Positions 1-8,195 of a DNA stretch of 64,000 bases are shown one piece after another. How positions within the stretch are numbered: position 1 is the first letter of the stretch; every line of letters begins with the position of its first letter. The notes under the pieces are model-generated. The model was not told the origin of the DNA, made no database searches, and saw only the letters and a list, made by a program, of their open reading frames with translations. The translations under genes and the position numbers were made by a program. Where the stretch lies: NCBI RefSeq assembly GCF_907165045.1, contig NZ_CAJRAU010000001.1:1420057-1484056 (forward strand), given 5' to 3'. The DNA is from Dyadobacter linearis. Lineage in GTDB: Bacteria; Bacteroidota; Bacteroidia; Cytophagales; Spirosomataceae.

Positions 1-55
1 CACTTTTAAAATGACAAAAAATCAACCCGGATAGCAAGAGAAAAACAGCCTTCAT
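1..55 (-). CDS. Start of a probable secreted protein or lipoprotein (cut by window edge)
   Basis: An ATG at position 55 on the minus strand opens a frame that stays open to the window edge (18 codons). The visible residues are MKAVFLLLSGLIFCHFKS: one lysine, a hydrophobic stretch, then a cysteine, as in a signal peptide or a lipoprotein signal. It lies 69 bases downstream of the lipid kinase gene on the same strand. Too little is present to name the protein, and a chance open frame cannot be excluded. Confidence 0.4.
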   Translation of the reverse strand, partial: MKAVFLLLSGLIFCHFKS

Positions 56-124
56 TTGTAGAATGGTAAAGAGTTATAGGTTTTGACAAAAAAGCCCTGC
101 TGGCGGAGAACTACTGGTTTGGCA

Positions 125-1000
125 CTACAATACCGCCACCTTAATATACTTCTCTAAAATATGCGCCTCAACTTTTGTCACCATTCCTTTATATTCTCCG
201 TCGATCTGAAAATGCGCCTCTTTGTCCAGACATTCAATCACAGCATTTTTGACTGAAATAACGCGCATGATCTCGGGATTGAAATCTGTATTGCCGGCCA
301 GGATCTTGGCCGTTTCAATAAAATCAAGCTTTTTGGCTATTACCAGTTCAAAAAATCCGTCTGCCATATCTCCCGCCGGATTAATCGTAACGCCGGTTCC
401 GTATTTCTGGGCATTTGCAATGATCACGATCAACGCATCGGTCTCGATCACTTCATTATCCACAGTGATTTTTGCGAGGAAATTCTCGTGTTCACTCAGC
501 GTTTTCAGCATTTCCCGCGCATACCCCAGCTTTCCGCGGGTCTCGCTGTTTTCATAGTTTTTGACCAGTAATGCATTTAACCCTAAATCACTCAAATGCA
601 GGCTGATATCGCCGTTGATCGAAACTGCGTCCATGTGCATGATCTTTTCACCAAATGCCACTTCAATCGCCTGCTCCAGAGAACCTGAAAGACCAAAATC
701 TACCGAAAGTCCATTGGCAGACCCGGCGGGAATAATACCCATAGTCACGTCGAAACCGTACGCAGCCTGTGCTACCAGCGATATTGTCCCGTCGCCGCCT
801 GCTACCAGTATCCGCTCAGGTTTCAATGTGGTCACCATCTCCCGGATCGTTTCGAGATCGTGCTCGCCTGTGGTAGAGTAAATGCGCAGGTCATATCCGT
901 CCTGGCCCGTTTTTTCTATCACTCTTTCAAAAATTACATCCTTGTTGACATCTCCGGAGATCGGATTAACAACCAGCAAAACTTTTCGTTCTGAAAACAT
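125..1000 (-). CDS. Diacylglycerol kinase / YegS-like lipid kinase family protein
   Basis: The 291-residue protein belongs to the DAGK catalytic-domain family, which phosphorylates lipid substrates such as diacylglycerol or sphingoid bases with ATP. Seen directly: the nucleotide-binding GGDGT motif at residues 68-72, a preceding VNPISG segment near residue 11, and the PAGSANGLS segment at 91-99 (the family usually has G-T-x-N-D/G here; the Thr is Ser). Length fits the family. There is no signal peptide, so it is expected in the cytoplasm at the inner membrane face. It is divergent from the App1-type phosphatase gene, with only 46 bases between the starts. The natural substrate cannot be read from the sequence. 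Confidence 0.85.
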   Translation of the reverse strand: MFSERKVLLVVNPISGDVNKDVIFERVIEKTGQDGYDLRIYSTTGEHDLETIREMVTTLKPERILVAGGDGTISLVAQAAYGFDVTMGIIPAGSANGLSVDFGLSGSLEQAIEVAFGEKIMHMDAVSINGDISLHLSDLGLNALLVKNYENSETRGKLGYAREMLKTLSEHENFLAKITVDNEVIETDALIVIIANAQKYGTGVTINPAGDMADGFFELVIAKKLDFIETAKILAGNTDFNPEIMRVISVKNAVIECLDKEAHFQIDGEYKGMVTKVEAHILEKYIKVAVL

Positions 1001-1046
1001 ATTGGCTAAATTAGGGACCTGAAGTCTAAGTGGGTTAAAGATAAGT

Positions 1047-2081
1047 ATGAAACGTTGTGACTTGAAGCTGTATCGCGGTTATGCGAATAAAAAGGAACTG
1101 GTTGTATTTGGGCATATTGTCAAAAAATATCCTTCCGGTGATCGTAAGTACACACGTAGCGGCTTTCGGTACGCGAGAACGATCATAGAATTGTTCTCTG
1201 TTAAACCTGTTCCATTCCTTAAAGTTTTCCTCAAAGTCGGTAACGTAACGGCTGAAACGACCGCCGAGGCAGATGGTTATTTCCGTTTCCAGGTCCCGCT
1301 GACCGAAACTTTGCCCAGTGGCTGGCACACCTATGAAGTGACTGTGGACGATGAGGTGAACGGAAAAAAATACCACGCTGTAAGTACCGAGGAATTCTTT
1401 TTACCCTATAAAACGTCCTACGGACTAATTTCCGACATTGACGATACTTTCCTGATTTCCCACAGCCGCCGCTCGTTTCGAAAACTATTTGTGCTGCTGG
1501 CGCGCAATGTACAGGCCAGGAAGCCTTTCGACGATGTGGTAAAACATTACCAGCTACTTTCCTTTGCAAGCCGGACCCACCCGCAAAAAGAGAGCAACAT
1601 TTTTTTCTATGTATCAAGCAGTGAGTGGAACCTGTATGATATGATCGTCAGGTTTGCAGAATTGAACGGCCTGCCTAAGGCAATATTGAAATTAAAAAAA
1701 ATCAAGTCCGGACTGGACGATTTTGTAATGACCGGCGGCGGCTCCCATTTGCACAAGCTTCGGAAGATCCATAATATCATTAATTTTTATCCCGAATTGC
1801 AATTCATATTACTCGGTGACGATTCGCAGAAAGATCCTGAGATTTATGAAGAAATTTGCAGGACTTTTCCTTCCAATATCCGCGCAGTTTATATTCGTCA
1901 AACGCGCAAGCGGCCAAAACCTGAGGCTACGGTGCTTTTAAAAAATATACAGGAGCTGGGGGTGGATACCTGCTATTTTGCACACAGCAATAAGGCAATC
2001 ATCCATTCGCTCGAACAGGGGATCGTATTTGAAGCGCCCGCCGAAGCGATTGCAGAGATCATTCCCAAGGATATCCTGTGA
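1047..2081 (+). CDS. App1-family (DUF2183) phosphatase domain protein
   Basis: The 344-residue protein has a HAD-like phosphatase active site, D130-x-D132-x-T134, inside the segment LISDIDDTFLIS, which is the signature of the App1/DUF2183 family (yeast App1 is a phosphatidate phosphatase). Residues 50-115 look like a beta-rich domain that precedes the catalytic part. A second conserved patch, LLGDDSQKDPEIY near residue 255, matches the HAD Mg-binding aspartate region. No signal peptide is visible. The gene is divergent from a lipid kinase; one could make and the other remove a lipid phosphate, but that pairing is inference. Confidence 0.85.
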   Translation: MKRCDLKLYRGYANKKELVVFGHIVKKYPSGDRKYTRSGFRYARTIIELFSVKPVPFLKVFLKVGNVTAETTAEADGYFRFQVPLTETLPSGWHTYEVTVDDEVNGKKYHAVSTEEFFLPYKTSYGLISDIDDTFLISHSRRSFRKLFVLLARNVQARKPFDDVVKHYQLLSFASRTHPQKESNIFFYVSSSEWNLYDMIVRFAELNGLPKAILKLKKIKSGLDDFVMTGGGSHLHKLRKIHNIINFYPELQFILLGDDSQKDPEIYEEICRTFPSNIRAVYIRQTRKRPKPEATVLLKNIQELGVDTCYFAHSNKAIIHSLEQGIVFEAPAEAIAEIIPKDIL

Positions 2082-2134
2082 TTTTATAAGCGAATATCCT
2101 TTTTGCCAAAACATTAAGATTTAACCTCTTATTA

Positions 2135-3295
2135 ATGGAAATTTCCCATATACTAAACGAGTTGGGCGAAGATAGGAGCCTGTATTTCAATGCAGTATCT
2201 CCACCGATCGTTCAATCCAGCAATTTCGTTTTCGACACTTTTGAAGATTTAAGGAAAGCATTTGAAGACGAAGATTCTGCCTATTTATATTCCAGAGGCA
2301 AGAACCCGACTATTGAGATTTTGCGTAAAAAACTGGCTGCGCTCGACGGCGCAGAAGATGCACTCGTTTTCAACAGCGGCGCATCGGCTATTTTTGCTTC
2401 TGTTCTGGCAAATGTCGGTGCCGGCGACCATATTGTTTCGGTGGACAAACCTTACAGCTGGGCCTGGCGAATGTTTGACAATATGCTTCCCCGTTTCAAT
2501 GTAACAACTACCTACATTGACGGTACCAGGATCGAGAATTTCGAGAAAGCGATTTTACCAAATACGCGCATTATATACCTGGAATGCCCCAATTCGAACA
2601 CTTTTGAAATGCAGGACCTGGAAGCTGTGGCCCGGCTGGCGAAAGAGCGGGGGATTATTACCATCGTCGATAACAGCTATTCCACGCCTTTACACCAAAA
2701 ACCAATCTCGCTCGGTATTGACCTGAGCCTGCAATCGGCGACGAAATACCTCGGTGGTCACAGTGACACAGTGGCGGGCGTTTTGACGGGTAAAAAGGAT
2801 ATGCTGCAAAAGATATTCAATGAGCAGCTTTTGAACAACGGTTCAGGTATTTCGCCTTTCAATGCGTGGCTGATCCTGCGCGGGCTGCGCACATTGCCGG
2901 TTCGGTTGCAGCACATTACCAAGACGACCGAAAAGGTGATTGGTTTTCTCAAAAATCATCCCAAGATCGAGCGCGTTATCTTTCCATTTGATGAAAATTT
3001 CCCGCAGATAGAATTGGCTAGAAAGCAGCTATCTGGCGCCTGCGGCTTGCTTACGATCGTTTTAAAGGCTGATTCCCACGAAGCGATCGAGCGGTTTACC
3101 TATTCATTGAAACATTTTCTGGTAGCAGTTTCCTGGGGCGGGCACGAGTCGCTGATATTGCCGCAGGCCGCCGGTATTGCTCCCGAAACTTTTGATCCAA
3201 CCATTGAAAAACACAGAATGGCGCGGATGTACCTGGGCTTGGAAGACGCAGATTATCTGATCCAGGATCTGGAACAGGCACTTACCGTGTTATAG
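2135..3295 (+). CDS. Cys/Met metabolism PLP-dependent enzyme (cystathionine gamma-synthase/gamma-lyase type)
   Basis: The 386-residue protein is a trans-sulfuration family PLP enzyme. The PLP-binding lysine is K204 in SATKYLGGHSD; the cofactor-ring aspartate is D179 in IVDN; the SxGASA segment near 81-86 binds the PLP phosphate. Family members act on cystathionine, methionine, homoserine esters or cysteine, and the sequence alone does not settle which. It starts 53 bases after the App1-like gene and 18 bases before a response regulator gene, so it may be co-transcribed with either. No targeting signal; cytoplasmic. Confidence 0.85.
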   Translation: MEISHILNELGEDRSLYFNAVSPPIVQSSNFVFDTFEDLRKAFEDEDSAYLYSRGKNPTIEILRKKLAALDGAEDALVFNSGASAIFASVLANVGAGDHIVSVDKPYSWAWRMFDNMLPRFNVTTTYIDGTRIENFEKAILPNTRIIYLECPNSNTFEMQDLEAVARLAKERGIITIVDNSYSTPLHQKPISLGIDLSLQSATKYLGGHSDTVAGVLTGKKDMLQKIFNEQLLNNGSGISPFNAWLILRGLRTLPVRLQHITKTTEKVIGFLKNHPKIERVIFPFDENFPQIELARKQLSGACGLLTIVLKADSHEAIERFTYSLKHFLVAVSWGGHESLILPQAAGIAPETFDPTIEKHRMARMYLGLEDADYLIQDLEQALTVL

Positions 3296-3313
3296 CGGCT
3301 CACTTTTTCAGGC

Positions 3314-4003
3314 ATGATGAAAAAAATATTGATTGTAGAAGACGACCGCAGAATTGCCCAGAATATATTCCGAGGTCTTGCTGCCGAGCAGTTTGAACCC
3401 GAAATCGCTTACGACGGGATCACCGGCAAGCAGCTTGCGTTGGATAAAAAGTTTGATCTGGTGTTACTGGATGTCAACCTGCCGGGAATGCGCGGATATG
3501 AAGTTTGCCAGCAGATCCGCATTTACAAACCGGCATTACCAATTATTATGCTCACTGCTTACGGGGAGATTGAAGATAAGGTGGAAGGGCTAAACCGTGG
3601 CGCAGACGATTATATCGTCAAACCGTTCGATTTCAGGGAATTGCTAGCAAGAATTAATGCGGCGCTCCGGATATCAGAAATAAATAATCCTGAATCGACT
3701 GACAAAACCCTGCGTATCGCCGACCTGGAAATGAACCTGGGAACCAAGCAGGTGAAACGGGCTGGGAATCCTATTGAGCTGACAGCCAAGGAATTTGCAT
3801 TGCTGGAATACTTCATGCAGCACCGGGGGCGGGTCGTATCCAAAATGGACCTGGCAGAGCATGTGTGGCACCTCAACTTTGATCCCGGAACCAATGTCGT
3901 GGAGGTTTATATCAATTATTTACGCAAAAAAGTAGACAAGGATTTTGCTGTAAAACTGATCCACACGCGTCCGGGAATGGGCTACATTATGAGAGAGGAA
4001 TAA
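3314..4003 (+). CDS. OmpR-family DNA-binding response regulator
   Basis: The 229-residue protein has an N-terminal receiver domain (acidic residues E9/D10/D11, phosphoacceptor D53 in LLDVNLPG, and the PDYIVKPF-type lysine near 98-100) and a C-terminal winged-helix domain (about 135-229, with the ELTAKEFALLEY core). It is followed at once by its kinase gene. The pair lies upstream of a TolC-adaptor-RND operon, so control of metal efflux, as in CusRS, is likely but inferred. A close paralogue, including its own kinase, lies at 24403-26447. Confidence 0.92.
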   Translation: MMKKILIVEDDRRIAQNIFRGLAAEQFEPEIAYDGITGKQLALDKKFDLVLLDVNLPGMRGYEVCQQIRIYKPALPIIMLTAYGEIEDKVEGLNRGADDYIVKPFDFRELLARINAALRISEINNPESTDKTLRIADLEMNLGTKQVKRAGNPIELTAKEFALLEYFMQHRGRVVSKMDLAEHVWHLNFDPGTNVVEVYINYLRKKVDKDFAVKLIHTRPGMGYIMREE

Positions 4004-4012
4004 TTAGTGGAC

Positions 4013-5380
4013 ATGAAAATAAAGGAACGTATCGCTTTACAATTCACGCTCTTGGTAGCGGCGATACTGCTTATATTTTCACTCGCTATTTACAGTGTAT
4101 CAGAACATTACAGACAGGAAGAATTTTACGACCGACTGAAAAGCCGCGCCCAGACTACCTGCCGGCTGCTCGTGAAAGTGCAGGGGATTGACAAACATTT
4201 GCTCAAAGCGATCGACCAGAATACCCTTTCCGAAATGCTCGATGAGAAGGTACTGATATTCGACAGCCAGAACGAAATGGTGTATTCGAGCGTCGACGAT
4301 AAGCTGCTTACTTACCAGGCTTCGCTGCTCGACGAAGTACGAAAGGAAAGGTATATTGAATATCATCAGGGTGAAAATGAGGTGATTGGCTTGCTGTATC
4401 AGGATGAAAGCGAGCCACTGGTGGTTTTGGCTTCGGCTTACGATACTTTTGGACATAGCAAGCTCACCAACTTGAAACATACCCTCGGCTGGGGTCTGCT
4501 GGCGGGAATTGCTGTCACGATCGGGCTGGGGATTTATTTCGCGGGCAATGCACTGCGGCCGATCAGCCGGATCAACGAACAGGTTTCGCTGATTACTGCT
4601 CAAAATCTTTCCCAAAAACTCGATGAAGGCGATCGGAAAGATGAGATTGCGCAGCTGGCTATTAATTTCAATACCGTGCTTGCGCGGCTGAATAATGCAT
4701 TTGAACAACAAAAAAGCTTTGTTTCGCACGCTTCGCACGAGTTGCGCACGCCGCTGGCCGCATTGAAGTCCGAGATCCAGCTGGGGCAGCGATTTACCAA
4801 AAACAATGCGGAGCTGGAAGAGGTTTTCGCCAATTTGTTTTCGGACACCGAGCGGCTGATCAGCATTACGAATAGTCTGCTTTTCCTCGCCCGCTCCTAC
4901 GAGAACTCCACTAATTTCAAAATGACCACTATCCACATTGAGGATCTGGTTTTTGTGGCGAAAGACGAACTGCTCACCTCCCACCCTGCCTACCGCGTGG
5001 ATATTGATTATGAGCGCATTCCGGAAAATGGTAATGAAACGGTCGTAAAAGGAAATGAGGAATTATTGAAACGGGTACTTGTGAATCTGCTTGATAATGC
5101 GTGCAAATATTCCAGCGATCGGCACGCCAGCATCATTATCTCCACGGACCCGAAATTCTGTACGGTTAAAGTAAAGGATAACGGGATCGGGATCAGTGAA
5201 AACGACCTGCCGCATATTTTTGACCCATTTTTCAGAGCAACTCAGGCCGCCGACCAACCCGGGTTTGGAATTGGCCTTTCAATCTGTCAGCGCATCATCG
5301 AGCTGCACCACGGCACTATCTCGGTCGCGAGTGAAATGGGTGTAGGAAGTGAGTTCAAGGTGCAATTAGAGCATGTTTGA
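4013..5380 (+). CDS. Two-component sensor histidine kinase
   Basis: This inner-membrane kinase (455 residues from the ATG at 4013; a GTG at 4007 is also in frame) has a transmembrane helix at about 10-28, a periplasmic sensor region to about 155, a second helix at about 158-180, a HAMP domain, then the phosphoacceptor histidine near residue 242 in SHASHELRTPL. The ATPase part shows the N box (LLDNACKYS), the G1 box (VKDNGIGIS) and the G2 box (GFGIGLSIC). It should phosphorylate the regulator encoded 9 bases upstream. The periplasmic region has no obvious Cys/His metal-binding cluster, so a metal signal is not proven. Confidence 0.92.
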   Translation: MKIKERIALQFTLLVAAILLIFSLAIYSVSEHYRQEEFYDRLKSRAQTTCRLLVKVQGIDKHLLKAIDQNTLSEMLDEKVLIFDSQNEMVYSSVDDKLLTYQASLLDEVRKERYIEYHQGENEVIGLLYQDESEPLVVLASAYDTFGHSKLTNLKHTLGWGLLAGIAVTIGLGIYFAGNALRPISRINEQVSLITAQNLSQKLDEGDRKDEIAQLAINFNTVLARLNNAFEQQKSFVSHASHELRTPLAALKSEIQLGQRFTKNNAELEEVFANLFSDTERLISITNSLLFLARSYENSTNFKMTTIHIEDLVFVAKDELLTSHPAYRVDIDYERIPENGNETVVKGNEELLKRVLVNLLDNACKYSSDRHASIIISTDPKFCTVKVKDNGIGISENDLPHIFDPFFRATQAADQPGFGIGLSICQRIIELHHGTISVASEMGVGSEFKVQLEHV

Positions 5381-5383
5381 CCC

Positions 5384-5421
5384 CCTGGCCCCCTGCCCTT
5401 CCCCCTGCCCCCTGAAGGGGG
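5384..5421 (+). repeat. C-rich tract ending in a short palindrome
   Basis: Just after the kinase stop codon the plus strand is almost pure C/T/G, with repeats of CCCCCTG, ending in the palindrome CCCCCTGAAGGGGG at 5408-5421. It resembles the G/C-block palindromes in the array that follows at 5461 and may be a degenerate member of the same intergenic repeat family. It could fold as a hairpin downstream of the kinase gene but has no clear U tract. Confidence 0.5.
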
Positions 5422-5460
5422 TTCATTCTTTGGTATCGATAAGAGGCGCGTACAATAGAA

Positions 5461-5560
5461 AAGTCCCCTCTAGGGGATTTAGGGGTACAAGCACAAAGTC
5501 CCCTCTAGGGGATTTAGGGGTACAAGCAGCAAAAGTCCCCTCCCAGGGGATTTAGGGGTA
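5461..5560 (+). repeat. Three tandem copies of a palindromic G/C-block repeat
   Basis: Units start at 5461, 5496 and 5533, a spacing of 35 and 37 bases. The first two agree over 33 bases; the third is altered in the palindrome centre and lacks the final bases. Each unit contains the palindrome TCCCCTCTAGGGGA (third copy TCCCCTCCCAGGGGA) followed by TTTAGGGGTA. The array fills the gap between the sensor kinase and the TolC-type gene. This is the layout of a REP-like intergenic repeat; no open frame crossing it looks coding. Confidence 0.75.
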
Positions 5561-5647
5561 AAGGGTACTTCTAATTTTTTTCTAACTTCGTTTTAAGCCT
5601 GCTATAATACTGGTTCCCGAATATCGCATCGTTCTAAAACAGAAAAC

Positions 5648-6895
5648 ATGCGAATCTACATTTTCGGGCTGTTCGTTTCCCTTGCACACACTTTACACGC
5701 ACAGGACACGCTCCGACTTTCTATCAGACAGGCTGACAGCCTTTTTCTCCAAAACAATCTCGAATTACTTGCTGAAAAATACCAGATCGATATTGCCAAG
5801 TCGATGGAGATCCAGGATAAACTTTGGAACAATCCCACGTTTGGGGTTGAGGTAAGTGCCTACAATCCTTCCCGAGGTGCATTTGATGTGGGCAAGAATG
5901 GGCAAAAAGCGTTTACGATCTCACAAATGATCACGCGTGCCGGCAAGCGTAACAAGCAGGTGGCGCTCGACGTGGAGTCGACGCGCAAGAGTGAATACCA
6001 GTTTTATGACCTGATCCGCACATTAAAGTTCGAGCTGCGAGAGATCTTCTTCGAGTCTTATTACCTGGAACAGACGATCGCACTCTATGATAATCAGATC
6101 AATACCCTTACTACGACCGTAGCCGCGTTTCAGAAGGAATATGAACGCAAAAATATTTCGCTGAAAGAGGTAGTCCGCCTGAAAGCATTGCTATTCCAGC
6201 TCTCAAACAACCGCGCCGATATTCTTTTTGAAATACAGGAAAACCAACGCGACCTGCGTACGCTGGTTAATACCGACCGGCCAGTAAAACCGACTGTGGA
6301 CAGTTCGGATATCCGTCGCTACGAGCTAGCCAGATACACACCGTCGGTACTGAAAGAGAAAGCGTTACAAAGCCGAGCAGACCTGAAAGTAGCCCAGTCG
6401 CTGACCAAAGAGGCGGAACTCAACTACACCTTACAAAAAGCGCTCGCCGTACCCGATATCGAGATCGGGGCGGTTTACGATCAGGCGAGTAACTATGTCA
6501 ACAATTATTTCGGTGTGAATGCGTCCATTTCCTTGCCATTTTTTAATAGGAACCAGGGAAATATCAGGGCTGCGAAAACGAATATCAGCTATTATAAAAC
6601 GGCTGAAAATGCGCGGCAAAACAGCATTGGTAACCAGGTTGACGCTGCAATCGAGAAGGTAAATATTGCGGAAAAAGCTTATCAGAGCGTTGAAAATCAG
6701 TTCACAGATCAGTTCCAGCTGTTGAGTACCGGCATTTACGACAACTTCCAGAAAAGAAATATAACCCTCCTCGAATTCATCGATTTTATTGAAACCTACA
6801 ACGAAAGCATCCAGGAATATAACCGGTTGCAGGCCGATCGCATCAAGGTTTACGAAGAGCTGAACTACGTAGTCGGCGAAGAGCTATTCAACTGA
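5648..6895 (+). CDS. TolC-family outer-membrane efflux protein
   Basis: The 415-residue protein has a signal peptide (residues 1-19, ending HAQ) and then the long alpha-helical repeat architecture of outer-membrane efflux proteins, with characteristic helical segments around 30-110 and 210-330 and few prolines or cysteines. It would form the trimeric outer-membrane channel of a tripartite pump. The next two genes encode the adaptor and the RND pump, so this is the CusC/CzcC-type partner. Length is typical for a CzcC-type protein. The gene follows the repeat array at 5461-5560. Confidence 0.9.
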   Translation: MRIYIFGLFVSLAHTLHAQDTLRLSIRQADSLFLQNNLELLAEKYQIDIAKSMEIQDKLWNNPTFGVEVSAYNPSRGAFDVGKNGQKAFTISQMITRAGKRNKQVALDVESTRKSEYQFYDLIRTLKFELREIFFESYYLEQTIALYDNQINTLTTTVAAFQKEYERKNISLKEVVRLKALLFQLSNNRADILFEIQENQRDLRTLVNTDRPVKPTVDSSDIRRYELARYTPSVLKEKALQSRADLKVAQSLTKEAELNYTLQKALAVPDIEIGAVYDQASNYVNNYFGVNASISLPFFNRNQGNIRAAKTNISYYKTAENARQNSIGNQVDAAIEKVNIAEKAYQSVENQFTDQFQLLSTGIYDNFQKRNITLLEFIDFIETYNESIQEYNRLQADRIKVYEELNYVVGEELFN

Positions 6896-6942
6896 AATTT
6901 CTAAAAGATTACCATTTACCGGTGGCATTGCCATTTCAAGTT

Positions 6943-8031
6943 ATGAGGAAGGAAATATTTTATGCAGCTGCATTTGCAGTCGCCGGGCTCAGTCTGGCAG
7001 CTTGCGAGAAGAAGGAGCATATTGAGGAGTCGAAAGCATTCATGCTGTCGGATACCATGATGAGCCGCATTACACTCGATACTGTTCGAACAGAAGCAGT
7101 GCGCAACGAACTGACGCTGGTGGGAAAGGTAGTTCCTGACGAAAACCAGGTGATCAAGATTTACCCGCTGGTAGGTGGGAACGTGGAAGAAGTGGATGTG
7201 GAACTCGGCGATAATGTGCAGAAAGGTCAAAAACTGGCCGTGATCCGGTCAGGCGAAGTAGCTGATTTTGAGCGGCAAATGATCCAGGCGCAGTCTGATC
7301 TGCTGGTAGCGCAAAAGAATCTGTCTTCAACCGAAGATCTGTTTGAAAGCAAACTGGTACCCGAACGCGACGTGATTTCTGCGCGGCAGATGGTGGACAA
7401 GGCGCAGGCGGAGCTGAACAGAGTGAAGGAGATTTTCTCCATTTATGGTTTGGGTAAATCCACAAATTACACGGTAAAGTCGCCGATCAATGGTTTTATT
7501 ATTGATAAAAATGTCAACCGCGGCATGCAGCTCCGGTCGGACAATAGCGAAAGCCTCTTTACAGTCGGCCAGATCGCCGATGTGTGGGTAATGGCGAATG
7601 TGAATGAAAGCGACATTCCCCGCATTAAGCTTGGAATGCCCGCCGCAGTGCGCACGATCAGCTTTTCGGACGAGATATTCAAAGGAAAAGTTGACAAAAT
7701 ATATAACGTCCTCGACCCGGATACCAAGGCAATGAAGATTCGCATTCAGCTTCAAAATGTAGGTTTTAAACTAAAACCCGAAATGCACGCAACTGTATGC
7801 CTGAACTTCGAGGAAGGCAGCGAAATGCAGGCGATCCCCTCGCAAGCGATCATTTTCGACCGGAGTAAGAACTGGGTAATGGTATATCACAGCCGCTCGA
7901 AAATCGAAACCCGTCCGGTAGACGTTTACCGCTCCCTGGCCAACCGTACCTACATCAAATCCGGCCTAAAACCCGGAGAAACCGTCATTTCAAAAAATCA
8001 GCTGCTCGTGTACGACGCGTTGAATGATTAA
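6943..8031 (+). CDS. RND efflux periplasmic adaptor (membrane fusion) lipoprotein
   Basis: From the ATG at 6943 the protein has 362 residues and begins with a lipoprotein signal with lipobox LAAC (Cys at residue 21); a GTG at 6922 would place extra residues before this signal and is less likely. Next come a biotinyl/lipoyl-like half (VEEVDVELGDNVQKGQKL), an alpha-helical hairpin rich in Q, A and E (about 105-155), the second lipoyl half (VKSPINGFIIDKNVNRGM) and beta-barrel domains. It links the outer-membrane channel to the RND pump. It follows the TolC-type gene by 47 bases. Lipid anchoring at the inner membrane is expected. Confidence 0.9.
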   Translation: MRKEIFYAAAFAVAGLSLAACEKKEHIEESKAFMLSDTMMSRITLDTVRTEAVRNELTLVGKVVPDENQVIKIYPLVGGNVEEVDVELGDNVQKGQKLAVIRSGEVADFERQMIQAQSDLLVAQKNLSSTEDLFESKLVPERDVISARQMVDKAQAELNRVKEIFSIYGLGKSTNYTVKSPINGFIIDKNVNRGMQLRSDNSESLFTVGQIADVWVMANVNESDIPRIKLGMPAAVRTISFSDEIFKGKVDKIYNVLDPDTKAMKIRIQLQNVGFKLKPEMHATVCLNFEEGSEMQAIPSQAIIFDRSKNWVMVYHSRSKIETRPVDVYRSLANRTYIKSGLKPGETVISKNQLLVYDALND

Positions 8032-8040
8032 AGGGAGGAG

Positions 8041-8160
8041 GGTTTGAAGTCGTTTGAAACGGTTCGAAGCGGTTCGAAGTGGTTCGAAGTAGTAAAAAAA
8101 TGAGAAGCCATTTCTAACAAACCCGAACGACCTCGAACAAATCCGAACTACTTCGAGCAA
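8041..8160. repeat. Opposed arrays of 10-base repeats with TTCGAA-like cores
   Basis: Five decamers at 8041-8090 follow the pattern GGTTCGAAGT (first two with TTTGAA), in perfect 10-base phase. After a 30-base spacer, four decamers at 8121-8160 carry the reverse-complement core (CCGAAC, CTCGAAC, CCGAAC, CTTCGAGC), again phased by 10. The two arrays can base-pair in more than one register as RNA; for example 8081-8092 matches 8147-8158 with one G-U. The array separates the adaptor and pump genes of the efflux operon. The gap otherwise holds no gene. Confidence 0.8.
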
Positions 8161-8195
8161 TACTATCAGTTTAAAATTTCTTCAAAGCTGCAAAG

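Noticed and set aside
4100..4984. Long open frame on the minus strand (294 codons) inside the sensor kinase gene
   Set aside because: It lies wholly antisense to a kinase with all its motifs in place, and its product has no recognisable domain. It is a by-product of codon use.
5373..5555. Plus-strand 60-codon frame over the repeat array
   Set aside because: It is just translation of the C-rich tract and the tandem palindromic repeats; the product repeats with the array.
5461..5560. CRISPR-like look of regularly spaced repeats
   Set aside because: There are only three units, the spacers are 2-4 bases, and no cas gene is near.
8041..8160. TTCGAA-rich stretch resembling tRNA T-loops
   Set aside because: No acceptor, anticodon or D-arm can be drawn; the motif repeats every ten bases, so it is a repeat array and not a tRNA cluster.
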